Positions 8,801 through 17,490 of a stretch of DNA of 37,500 nucleotides are shown here, one piece after another. The position numbers and the translations under genes were made by a program. The DNA is from Glandiceps talaboti (lineage: Eukaryota; Hemichordata; Enteropneusta; Spengelidae), in the NCBI RefSeq assembly GCF_964340395.1, contig NC_135565.1, positions 17,099,709 through 17,137,208 on the forward strand. The letters run 5' to 3'. The notes under the pieces were generated by a model. It worked only from the letters and a program-made list of their open reading frames with translations. It was not told the DNA's origin and searched no databases. The stretch's first letter is position 1. Each line of letters opens with the position of its first letter.

Positions 8801-11477
8801 TCTTTTCACTATTTAGGGGACGTGATCTCGCAAGTGAAGTGTACAAAACTGGACGTGTGGCTGCAAAAGATGTGCACAATTTTATGAAAGACAAACAAAT
8901 TACCTGTCTGTATCTGGCCACTGTTGATTACGTAAGATATCTCATTTACTTGATTAGATATTGATGAAATAAAGTAAATTCATCAAAAGCACACTTGGCT
9001 AAAACACAAAGAAAGTATTTGTTGTGTGTTGGCTAAATGTGAGGGAAATGGGTTATCATGCCAGTTGCGTCATTCAGAATATCAAGACAATGTTTCATAA
9101 ATTATCTCGAGATCGGAGCGGAACGTGATTTCAATATTGTATGCAACGTCATCAATATTTATGGTGTCACATTTTGTGTTGATGTATATAATGTTAATCA
9201 TCTGGTATCATGTTATCATTGAATATTAACAAGCAGTCCTACTTCTGTTATAAATCTTATCCCAGTAGATCAGGTGACAGGTAAAGTAAATTCATTAAAA
9301 GAAAGCGTGGCTAAAACACAAAGAAAGTATTTGTTGTATATTTTTTTGTGAGGGAAATGGGTTATTAGTTACGTCATTCAGAATATCAAGACAACGTTTC
9401 ATCAATTATCTCGAGACCGGAGTGAAACGTGATTAAATCAATAATCACGGGGTAACATTTTATGTTTATGTATGTTAATAATCTGGTATCAAGTATTATG
9501 GAATATTATCAAACAATCCTACTTCTGTTATTTGCCAACATGTACACATCCTATCCTGAATGATCACGTGACAGGCCTTCAATGACACGTGACGGAGTTT
9601 AATTGCTTCATGATTTATTTCCTATTTTTCATAGGTGTTCATTGATTATCTGAAAGATGCGGGTGTATCGAATATTGTCAGTACCGGGGTTATCAAGCCA
9701 CCAAAGTACCCGGATGTCGAGAAATACAAGCAAAACAATTACTTCTGGTCATTGATCGAACAAGAAATTTGCATTCGTAAGTTTACTATTTCAATAAATC
9801 ACAATTATATTGCCGTCATCTTCCTAGCTGCAACTGGGGCATATTTTTTATCAAATAACCAGAGACATATTCAGTAATAATTGATCGATTACATATAAAA
9901 AAAACGATATTGTATCTGTTAATTAGTAATATTGTCTGTAGGTAGTGTAGCGACAAATTTAAATCTTGGGCGAAAGCTCGGTTTTGGATCTGTCACCATC
10001 TTGAACTGTATTATTTGTAACATAACTGGAGTGTCATTTTTCAATCAGAGAACCAATATATATTAACTGAAAAGTAAATCAGGGGTCGATATACTTCCTA
10101 AGCAGTACAGAAACAGGTTGATATTATGTTCACCATTGAAGGCGCTCATTTGTATGTGAGGACCCAAAAATCAATTTGACTTGATTTATTTTGTATACAA
10201 CTACAGAAAATACGTTTACCCACAGAGGGTGCAATAATGTTCATAGTGTACGATATTAAGAGTAATTAGTTGTTGTACTTAATAGTATTTTCTAAAAATA
10301 CCCTCCTGCTGCAGCTTTAAGGTTTCTCTTTCATTTAGAGAACTAACTAACTTGTCATTTTGAACTTTCTCGCTCCCTAAAGTTAGTACAGATGTGATCA
10401 TGATTATTTAAAAATATACCGGTGTGTTAAGTGCCAATAAACCCCTAGAATATGATATACCAGTGTGTTGAGTGCTATTGTATTATACCATTATATTGAT
10501 GGCGCAAATCGAGAGATCTGATTGGTCTAGACATCGAACTAGCGCGTCTAAAATGAGCGATAATGCACAGTTGGCACGCATCCAAATTTTGATGTTCACT
10601 GTTCACTGTTCGTCTACGAACGTTGCAGTCCGTGCAGGGATGGGGGTGCAAATGAAACCAGAAAACATTGCGTCTTATCTTGTTTCCGATATTTTCAATA
10701 TACTGGTATAATATAATAGCGATAAACCACCCCTGGGAATGGTATACCACTCGGTTTTGACCAGTGAACTCAATATATACACTCGCTATCGCTCGTACAT
10801 ATATTTCGTTCACTTGTCAAAACCTCTTGGTATACCATTCCCAGGGGGTGGTTAGCTTAAATAAACCCCTAGAATATACCAATGTGTTATTTGCTAATAT
10901 ACCCCTACAATATACCAATGTGTTATTTGCTAATATACCCCTACAATACATCAATGTGTTATTTGCTAACATGGCCCTTTCTATCAATATAAACCTTATT
11001 AAATGGTAGTATTACCATAAAAAAATATTCAAACATAAAGCAAAAGAGACCATTAAAAATGGCATTTCAAAACCGTTTCAATCTCTGAATAAATATTAAG
11101 CTTTACAAGCAATCACAAAAGCTTTAACTTTAGTTATCGGCTATGCCAAAGACAATGTTTCAAAAACTAATAGACATTATGATTGTTGCCATAATATGTT
11201 CTAGCATGATGAGTAAAATGATGTGGTTCTTGTAATATTTATAAAGTACCTACTGCCTACATGAACAACTAGCATGTGCGATTCAAGTCACTTCTAATGA
11301 GGACATGTGCATGTTTATTGATTTCTCAATACAGGTTCTGAAATTTTCATCGGCGCACGTATTAGGGCTTCTTACTGGGGTGTCTTTGTAATGAACAGAC
11401 GGGAACTAGTCGGAGCTGAAAATGTGTATCTAGCCAACATTCTTTCCTGGAAGGCTGATGGTATCAAGATAAAATAG
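5841..11477 (+). CDS. O-fucosyltransferase-like type II membrane protein, copy 1 (five exons)
   Basis: Exons are 5841-6131, 6655-7307, 8817-8931, 9635-9776 and 11335-11477, all with GT-AG borders and phases 0, 2, 0, 1, giving 447 codons. Residues 10-24 form one hydrophobic segment after a short basic N-terminus, predicting a Golgi/ER type II anchor. Residues 25-97 form a polar stem. The catalytic region resembles the GDP-fucose O-fucosyltransferase superfamily: an N-terminal block with AAACAICSNRTLVVLDF, then KPYIAMHWRN with His307 and Arg309 (the family H-x-R motif), then ITCLYLATVDY, then EQEICIRSEIFIG, the last part of the donor-binding fold. Several N-x-S/T sites and paired cysteines suit a secreted-pathway enzyme. 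The predicted role is fucose transfer from GDP-fucose to a glycoprotein; the acceptor is unknown. Start chosen because ATG and its GCTCCGAA leader are conserved in all three copies. The first G of the usual H-x-R-x-G signature is not conserved, so activity is uncertain. Confidence 0.8.
6143..6275 (-). mobile_element. CR1/L2-type LINE fragment in intron 1 of copy 1
   Basis: The minus strand encodes KLDYGNALLYGLP followed by HIKPLQHAQNTAARIITRT and KKRDHIT, the conserved C-terminal reverse transcriptase block of CR1/L2/Jockey-type LINEs. Only about 45 residues are present, directly after the exon 1 donor. It ends at the inverted repeat at 6299-6369. It is a fossil fragment. Confidence 0.75.
6299..6369. 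repeat. Near-perfect 28-bp inverted repeat (hairpin) in intron 1 of copy 1
   Basis: Arms 6299-6326 and 6342-6369 are reverse complements with one mismatch, separated by 15 bp of AT-rich loop. The right arm plus the next 30 bp, including GAGAGCGCTCAATCAGCTTG, is related to 36010-36064 in the unit 3 flank, which sits between two (AT)n arrays. This suggests a dispersed repeat of which one copy has become a hairpin. Confidence 0.8.
7654..7799. mobile_element. MITE-like hairpin in intron 2 of copy 1
   Basis: About 146 bp beginning CCTGTGTTTGGC and ending GCCAAATACAGG. The two halves are imperfect reverse complements over about 65 bp, including ACACAGCCTG and TTGCATTGTTATT with their complements on the other side. 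It is absent from intron 2 of copies 2 and 3, as expected for a non-autonomous insertion. No convincing target duplication was found and there is no coding content. Confidence 0.6.
8970..9575 (+). repeat. Direct duplication of a 300-bp intron 3 block (copy 1 only)
   Basis: Two adjacent direct copies, 8970-9281 and 9282-9575, both begin TAAAGTAAATTCAT and end near GGTGACAGG or CGTGACAGG. Copies 2 and 3 have this intron block once. It is noncoding. It contains a TATCTCGAGACCGGAGYG segment seen in every copy of the block. Confidence 0.8.
10474..10720. mobile_element. MITE-like element with about 28-bp inverted ends
   Basis: The left end GCTATTGTATTATACC and the reverse complement of the right end, GCTATTATATTATACC, match, with similarity continuing through the ATATTG that follows. 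The interior is about 190 bp, GC-richer than its surroundings, and has no convincing coding capacity (the open frames on both strands overlap and show no domain). It is present only in copy 1 and interrupts the 36-bp minisatellite. The superfamily cannot be decided without a clear target duplication. Confidence 0.55.
10725..10853. repeat. Long palindrome of about 129 bp in intron 4 of copy 1
   Basis: The sequence is an imperfect palindrome: AACCACCCCTGGGAATGG and TATACCA on the left are mirrored by TGGTATACCATTCCC and AGGGGGTGGTT on the right, with matching inner segments around the CGCTATCGCTCG centre. Arms are about 55-60 bp with almost no loop, so it could form a cruciform. It is adjacent to the element at 10474-10720 and may be part of the same composite insertion. 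Confidence 0.7.
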
Positions 11478-11509
11478 CACCAGATGCGCTGTAGCAACTG
11501 TCTTCATCC

Positions 11510-12340
11510 ACATCCATCCTTGTTGTTACCCGCACAATATACACCTGGTCCGTCATTTTAGTGTTGCTATGTGCAGTTTCTCAGTTTCTGGGTGATGTTG
11601 TCTTTCAAAAAATATTTATATATTTGCCTAACTACCCCTGTTGTCATCTTTGCCATATACACCGTCATTTGGCTGTTGCTATGGGAATTGTCTTGCTGCA
11701 AGTCAAACTTGGGACCACTTTTGAAATGTTTATCTACATGCTTACCATCCCTAATTTAATGCTTGCAATAATCAACATCATGTGACAGTTGATATGGTCT
11801 ACCCATTCCTGTTGTTATCGCTACAATGTGTAAAACCATTTTCCTGTTGGTATGTGCTTGGTCTTGTTTCTAGGCATTTTTCATACTTTGTTTGAATATT
11901 GTGCCCTTTCCTACCTACTCCTGATATCATCTTTGCAATATACACCTATGTCTGTCGCTACGGCCGTGGGGTTGTTGCTAGCCATATTTGAATAATTCAA
12001 AAAATATTTTATTCATTTGCCTACCCATTCCTGTTTTTATCTTTGCAATATACACCATCATTTGGCTGTAGCTTTGAGCGTGGTCTTGCTACTAGGAATC
12101 CATTTTTGACTGTTTAATCATTGTCTATCCACCCTCTTGTTATCGCTGCAATATGCATTACCACTTTGCTGTTACTATGGCACGGTTTTGTTGATAGGCC
12201 TATTTGCAAACATTTTTTAAAATTTTTATTTGTTTGCATGTCCACCCATGTTGTCACCTTGGCAGTACGTATGCAACGTCACATGATTTGGGAGTTGCTA
12301 CGAACAAAATATCAAAATATTCTTCCCAGTGGTTTGTGAA
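11510..12340 (+). repeat. Degenerate minisatellite of about 112-bp monomers, 3' of copy 1
   Basis: About seven diverged monomers share the order: TGTTGTTATCTTTGCAATAT, ACACCATCATTTGGCTGTTG, CTATGGGCGTGGTCTTGTTG, CTAGGCATATTTGAA, an AAATATTTATTCA tract, then TTGCCTACCCATTCC. Monomer starts fall near 11520, 11641, 11754, 11809, 11921, 12031, 12134 and 12248, so some are truncated. The array starts about 40 bp after the stop codon. Related, shorter arrays follow copies 2 and 3. Confidence 0.75.
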
Positions 12341-12499
12341 TGTTAAGTTTTGTTATGTTTAAGTCGCTCACAGATAGGCAGACAGACAGACAGATGTGCG
12401 GACAAGACTCTTCACCAGGTCTATAGAATGAACCTGTTTTAATTCAGCTGTGTTGAAAACAGTCTTTCCAAGCAACATCAAACACTTTGCCATTGGCAT

Positions 12500-12857
12500 A
12501 CACATACATACATACATACATACATACATACATACATACATACATACATACGTACGTACGTACGAACGGACGCACACACAGACATTTCACCACGGGATTA
12601 GCACTACAGAATATCAGATCAGTTATGCTAATAAACATTAGAAAACATAGATTTCAAATTATGGATATTTTCAGATCATAGACGATATTGATGTAAACAT
12701 ATAATGTGCCAGCAAACTGTTACAGATTGCATTGATATTGTTGCAATATGTTGTATTTGTATATCATATCATGTCATGTTACGTCATTTTTGTGAAGTTA
12801 TGCATTAAACATATTATTGATATCTGACCTTAGATAATGATGACTACTTGGTATAAC

Positions 12858-12895
<38 letters not shown>

Positions 12896-12907
12896 GGTAT
12901 ATATATA

Positions 12908-12983
<76 letters not shown>
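12500..12983. repeat. Microsatellite block of unit 1: (ACAT)n, (GTCT)n, (AT)n
   Basis: (ACAT)n occupies about 12500-12552 and changes to (ACGT/CGTA)n up to about 12565. A single-copy spacer containing the conserved GTTATGCTAATAAACATTAG (near 12625) follows. (GTCT)n lies at about 12857-12896, directly joined to (AT)n at 12899-12983. Long open frames here, such as repeats of HTYI or CMYV, are artefacts of the repeats. The same order recurs in units 2 and 3 with different lengths. Confidence 0.9.
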
Positions 12984-12987
<4 letters not shown>

Positions 12988-13224
12988 TGGGCATTAATTA
13001 TTCACATTGACGTTAGTCGTGAGTTATGCCTTTTTTGAGTTAACCACAATTCTGAAAACACTAAGTTGATATAATTCGATAGACAAATAGAACGGAGGGA
13101 ACATCTGTAGCCTGACCCAAATGTATTATTATTGTTGTAGTGTGTTGTTATGATAAAGGAAGAATTTTAGGTTGATACATGCTGGTAGACTATTTGAGTG
13201 TTGGGGTGGTGCTCCTTTATGCAG
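12984..13224. other. Conserved flank segment between microsatellites and SINE; no gene
   Basis: This begins with GTCGTGAGTTATGCC-type sequence and the block GTTAACCACAATTCTGAAAA, which recurs at about 22553, 30463 and 36239. The 30463 copy lies inside intron 1 of copy 3, so the segment has moved as part of a dispersed repeat as well as with the tandem units. No coding potential seen. Confidence 0.5.
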
Positions 13225-13465
13225 AACGAGACGACAAAGAGGACCCTATCGTATAGGTCTTTAAGTTCTTAAAAACCTGTCTCCCGAACATTTCAGTTGA
13301 AGGCTGACCCTCATCGTCTCTGGAAAAAACGGGCGCTGTTTGTTAGAGTTAAATTGAATGGCACTCTTCCTATTTGCAATGAACATAGGCCAGGGCTCCA
13401 AACCTGACTTGGTAAGGCTTGTGGTTTAACCTCTTGGCCATCGAGATCTCTCTCTCATCAGGAAT
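13225..13465 (-). mobile_element. tRNA-derived SINE-like repeat, unit 1
   Basis: Read on the minus strand, a tRNA-like head contains an A-box-like TGGCCAAGAGGTTAAACC (complement of about 13422-13440) and a B-box-like GGTTTGGAGCC (complement of about 13393-13403). It is followed by a body with GGTCAGCCTTCAACTGAA and GGGAGACAGG. Related copies lie at about 22755-22955, 31236-31410 and 36450-36610. The tRNA-like part is too diverged to be a functional tRNA. Calling it a SINE is inference from the box order and copy number. Confidence 0.45.
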
Positions 13466-13539
13466 TCAGATATACGGGATAATAATTAAAAGACCTGTCA
13501 AGGATATTGTAGTTTTTTATCAGCACTACTTGCATGGAT

Positions 13540-13735
13540 GAAAAATGAATGACATGCGTGAATGAATGAAATAATGAGTGAACGAACGAACGAATGAATG
13601 AATGATTGATTGAATAAATGAATCAGTGAATGAATGAATGGATGCACGAATGAGTGAATAACTATATAGATGGATGAATAAATAAATGAAAGAATGGATG
13701 GATGGATGAATGAATGAATAAATAAATGTTTATCT
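13540..13735. repeat. Degenerate (GAAT)n/(GATG)n tetranucleotide tract
   Basis: The stretch is made of GAAT, GAAC, GATG and AAAT tetranucleotides. The minus-strand open frame over it, rich in HSFIHSFIH, is a translation of the repeat. Related, shorter tracts lie at 23035-23092 and 36690-36772 in the other units. Confidence 0.85.
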
Positions 13736-13739
13736 ACAT

Positions 13740-14645
13740 GTAAGAGAACAACAAATCTTGTGTCTAATCCACTTTGGATAAGTATGCACATTTCAAAATA
13801 GTTAAGAAAGAAGCTAGGAAATAGACATATGGAAAGAAACGAATCGAGTCTGGTTTCTCAAATTAGTAATATTTAATACATCTCCTTATACCTTCATGAT
13901 TTATACTATAATCTATTGACGTGCTGTTCTCATAAAAAGTATTGAGGATAGGGGAGCCTACGTGTAGGGAGAGCTGAGGGGGGGGGGGTTCATAGTTACT
14001 GAAGTGTGACGGGGACATATTATGAACTGCATCATAGACAAATATGCCTACTTGAAATTCATAGTTTGAAAAATATCAAGACTGCCTACATTTTGAAAAG
14101 TGAAATTGTTTGTGTATCAATGTTCTCTCACAAACGCACTCAATTCTGCCGAAGCGATTCTTGAAGTAAATCAGCAAACAAATCTGTACAATTCTACATT
14201 GGGAAGTTTGATCGATGAGCACACAACTGCCAAACTGAGTGAGAACTACCGTGCAGAAACCCCGTGCTGAATGGTTCTCACCTTATCTATTGACAGAGCG
14301 TAGCACTTGAGCGAAAATGGCTCTTTTCTTATCTTGAAAATTGACTCAGATTTTGACCACTACTCGGGCTGAGTTCAACAGAAAGTTGTCTAAGAAGAAA
14401 GCATCTTTTCATCAAAATAAAATTATCTTAAAACGTTCATTTTTCCTCAAGGTTATTGTTGAAGCGGTTAAACAATGACATTGACGAAATTTTGTTGCTG
14501 TGTGTCCTGCATTATTTCTTTTGCTGTTTTTAATCAAACTTTTATATCTGAATCATGTTTTTATATTTTGTCATTTGTTATGTGCAGACCATTGAGACAT
14601 TTGTGTGTGATGGTCTTTAAAAACAAGAAATTATTGATATTATTA
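13740..14645. other. Unit 1 3' flank, no gene recognised
   Basis: A poly-G run of 11 lies near 13978-13988. Sequence up to about 14110 is shared with units 2 and 3 (around 23090-23430 and 36780-37150), while about 14115-14640 is private to unit 1. The short open frame at 14475-14708 shows no domain. Confidence 0.4.
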
Positions 14646-14834
14646 TCATACAATTTGCCTCCTGTCATGACACAAACAATTTTCTTTTGTGTCCGCAAAA
14701 CATGTTAAATACGTATTACATATGCTTCCCCAGATTTCAACAGTATATGAAATATGTGGTAATACAAAAGTGTTGTACGATAAATATCTGAATATGATGC
14801 ATATTAGCGTGACTGGAAAGAGTTGAATAAACAC
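14646..14834 (-). pseudogene. LINE reverse transcriptase C-terminal fossil (unit 1)
   Basis: The minus strand encodes YNTFVLPHISYTVEIWGS followed by CNTYLTCFADTKENCL, which resembles the YPHLSYCNEVWG-type block near the end of CR1/RTE-like LINE polymerases. The same fossil occurs in unit 2 (about 23450-23635) and unit 3 (about 37165-37335), so it predates the unit duplication. Confidence 0.55.
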
Positions 14835-14879
14835 AGTGGTATCATCTAAAATTTTGTGAATAAATATAGAGGGTAGAAC

Positions 14880-15300
14880 ATATAGAAAGGATTAACCCAA
14901 TTGTTTTTTTAATATGTGGTCCCAATATTCACAAAATTACGGGGTCAGATTTACATTTCCACCCGACTGTTTAATTAACCTATTGGAAGTGAACATTTCT
15001 TGACAGACAGCATTGTTTTCATTAACGGTCTTTTTGATGTTAATTGTAAGTTTTACACTTTAGATATCTTTTGTACAATTTATGGAAATATCTCTTCACA
15101 ATTCGAATAGAATCAGCTGTTATCCTCTATTCCTATAGCATGGAAAGGAATTCTTGTAAAATAAGTTGTTATTTACTTGAGGTTTAATTAATTATGTTCA
15201 TTTTGTAAAGACACCGAAGAAGCTATTATAATTTATTATGGGATTGTCGATTTGTTGCTTTATTTTGGAATGCAGTTAAGGATTGGTTTGGTTTAAATAT
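14880..15300 (+). pseudogene. Remnant of an L1-like LINE with internal deletion (unit 1)
   Basis: Matches 23683-23955 and then jumps at about 15160 to sequence equivalent to about 24755-24870, so the middle 800 bp or so present in unit 2 is missing here. The second part encodes a decayed version of the cysteine-containing C-terminus (phase-shifted HFVKTPKK) followed by AVKDWFGLN. It has multiple stops and is inactive. Confidence 0.55.
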
Positions 15301-16730
15301 ATATCAAATATCATAGTAAGTTCATCTAGAAAGACCAAGGTATAAATCCAACAAATTTTGTTCGAAAGCATTCAACTTTTACTGTGCCTGGTGCATTTGT
15401 TTGTTAATTGACAGCTGTTACAAATAGACAAATCCACCCGATTTATATATATTTTATTAACGTATTACTGGATATGGAAATTGTATTGCCTAATTACAGA
15501 AAATCATTAATTGTGGAAATGAAACATTACAACTGAAAGTTACATCAAGAAGCATTTTAGAAAATTTGGTAATTGTTATGGCTGATGTATGTTCAAAAGT
15601 CTGATGAATTTGGAGAGTGCATTCTTAAGATAAAGCCTAATTACTGAACATAATTAATTACGCAAATGACTGTTTACTCGGATGTAGCGTTTAGTTTGAA
15701 TGAGACATAATTTACATTATTAATGATTTTCATTAAGTGGCCATGAAGTGGCTATATTTAGTTTGTATTCTTAATTAATAAAACAAAATTTATCATCTTT
15801 TAAAAAAAACTAAATCTGAAAGAATATCGATAAGGTCCATGTTTGTAAATGGATAAATTAAAAAAAAAAAACCTAAAAAAAAACCAACATGAGGAAGTGT
15901 TGTTATTAATAACACACATTTTACTTTATTTTTTTTGGCGATTTACTGAGTTACAAACAAGAGTTTGGTATATATTGTTTCATTTTTTTTTTCAAGTAGA
16001 AAAATATAGAAAAGAAGTTCTATGAATTAAAAGTCCAGAATAAATACTCAAATTCTCATCTAAATTGCCCCCTTAAGGGATATATCATGTATCATTGCGA
16101 TGGCTGAGAATTTTACATTCTGAAAATTATTGTTTGTGTATAGGAATGGAAAATCAAAAGACTTTGCCATTACGTAAAACATACAGTGGTTAAATATATT
16201 ATTTGCATAAATTTTTCTTCTTGGTAGGATGTCGCATAATTCTACATCCAAATCGTTCCTCAGTTCCATAAAAAAGAGAAACTGCAGTGTCTTTTAGCTG
16301 AATACTGTAAAGCTTCGTCGTTGTGTACTCTTCCGTGTTACAGCGCCAACAACGATGAACTGCTTAGTCAAGTACCTTACTGAACCATGTAAATGGCGCC
16401 CTCTCTGGTTTATAGATAAAGCTGTGTCTTAATACATATTCGTTTTACGCCTGCTCATTTTGCACACCTTACAATTTGTTATTTGTGTGTGTCTGGGATT
16501 ATACCCTATGATTAATTAATTATGTAATGTCACAGGGAGACCTATAGGATACAATACTGAGCATATGTTACGCACGAATGGGGCTTACCACGATGAGTCT
16601 GATGGAGATATTCGAAAAATGTTAAACTATTTACTGCAGGCAGGCAGGGAATTTCAAACAATTTCTTCTATTATGTTTTTCATAATTGTGCATACCAATA
16701 TGTGTGCAAAGTTATTATAACTCTAAAAAA
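15300..16730. other. Upstream region of copy 2; no gene
   Basis: Homologous to 4260-5740, minus the unit 1 LINE insertion, and to 26400-27540. The segment at about 15780-16285, including the ATCGATAAGGTCCATGTTTG block and poly-A runs, is shared with unit 3 only. Short open frames, for example on the minus strand at 16060-16269, have no recognisable domain. Confidence 0.5.
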
Positions 16731-16758
16731 TTTACATGTTTGGCTGATCATGTGATCA
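16731..16758. promoter_or_regulatory. Conserved palindromic upstream motif, copy 2
   Basis: The same TTTACATGTTTGGC plus TGATCATGTGATCA block as upstream of copies 1 and 3, here 77 bp before the ATG. Conservation is visible; function is inferred. Confidence 0.35.
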
Positions 16759-17168
16759 CGGGTATTGATCAGAATAACTGGATGTAACAGTCTGCATGAC
16801 ATAACGTAGTGCAATTTGAAAACATTGCTCCGAAATGGCTTTTCCAAGTCGGCGTCATGAAATTACTATCCTGGTATTCGCAGTACTTCTTTCGATTGTG
16901 GTTTTAGAGTGGAAAATCAACATTAGGACTACAATTGGACAATTCTCCACACCGTCCTTCAAAAGAATAACGTCTATGGGCAAAATCATCGACCACAAGG
17001 AAGGAGCAATAACGACTCATTACAAAGTCGAGAATATTACGAAAGTGCAAGAAAATACCTTTCCACAAGATGATGCAACAGACAAAGGAAAAAGCCAGCA
17101 ATCAACGAAAACGTGAAGAAGACGGTATGTTGAATTTAGAGTTGTTGTTCTTTGCCTGTCATGACGAG

Positions 17169-17169
<1 letters not shown>

Positions 17170-17246
<77 letters not shown>

Positions 17247-17311
17247 CTCGGTGAGTATCAATCTGCTAAGACAGTGCTCTATACCGCAGTGGCAGAGCAT
17301 AATAGTCAGAG
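17170..17311 (+). mobile_element. (AT)n plus short retroelement-end sequence in intron 1 of copy 2
   Basis: An (AT)n array at 17170-17245 is followed by ACTCGGTGAGTATCAATCTG, then CTAAGACAGTGCTCTATACC and GCAGTGGCAGAGC. The same array-plus-sequence order occurs at 30006-30160 beside the Penelope-like element of copy 3. In both genes the array starts after CATGACG at the equivalent intron position, suggesting a common ancestral insertion, of which copy 2 keeps only a short form. The minus-strand open frame here is an artefact of the repeat. Confidence 0.6.
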
Positions 17312-17404
17312 CATCTGTAACCTGTACGTCAAACAGGAAATCATTGGGCGATGATAACAGAACTTTGAGATTTAGATCATTTGGCGGTGAAGTTTGATTA
17401 ACAA

Positions 17405-17490
17405 GTAGTGTAGACAATATATATATATAGATAGATAGATATAGATAGATAGATAGATACATATATTTATATATAATATATATATGTGTA
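17405..17490. repeat. (ATAG)n/(AT)n microsatellite, intron 1 of copy 2
   Basis: Short (AT)n at about 17418-17428, then GATA tetranucleotides to about 17460 and mixed AT repeats to about 17490. The equivalent site in copy 3 (about 31040) has only a short AT run. Confidence 0.8.

Larger units (their letters stand above)
10405..10978 (+). repeat. 36-bp minisatellite in intron 4 of copy 1, split by palindromic insertions
   Basis: The unit is approximately ACCCCTACAATATACCAATG followed by TGTTATTTGCTAATAT. Partial and full units occur near 10413-10475 and again from about 10863 to 10978. Copies 2 and 3 carry a single related unit (about 21090 and 34365), so the array expanded in copy 1. The inverted-repeat elements at 10474-10720 and 10725-10853 lie inside the array. 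Confidence 0.7.

Noticed and set aside
10475-10813. 112-residue minus-strand frame in intron 4 of copy 1
   Set aside because: It spans two independent inverted-repeat elements and is matched by a comparable plus-strand frame; no domain is seen.
11510-12340. Possible CRISPR-like array in the repeated DNA after copy 1
   Set aside because: Monomers of about 112 bp are diverged end to end without constant repeats and unique spacers, and the DNA is eukaryotic; it is a minisatellite.
12368-12681. Open frames rich in HTYI, CMYV or TDRQ over (ACAT)n and (GTCT)n, also at 22382 and 35406-35754
   Set aside because: Translations of tetranucleotide repeats with no other content.
13498-13791. Minus-strand frame rich in HSFIHSFIH, and the similar one at 22857-23108
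   Set aside because: It is the (GAAT)n tract read in reverse.
17152-17462. Open frames of alternating Tyr-Ile on both strands over (AT)n arrays here and at 19900, 28030, 30000 and 36030
   Set aside because: They are direct translations of dinucleotide repeats and would not be real proteins.
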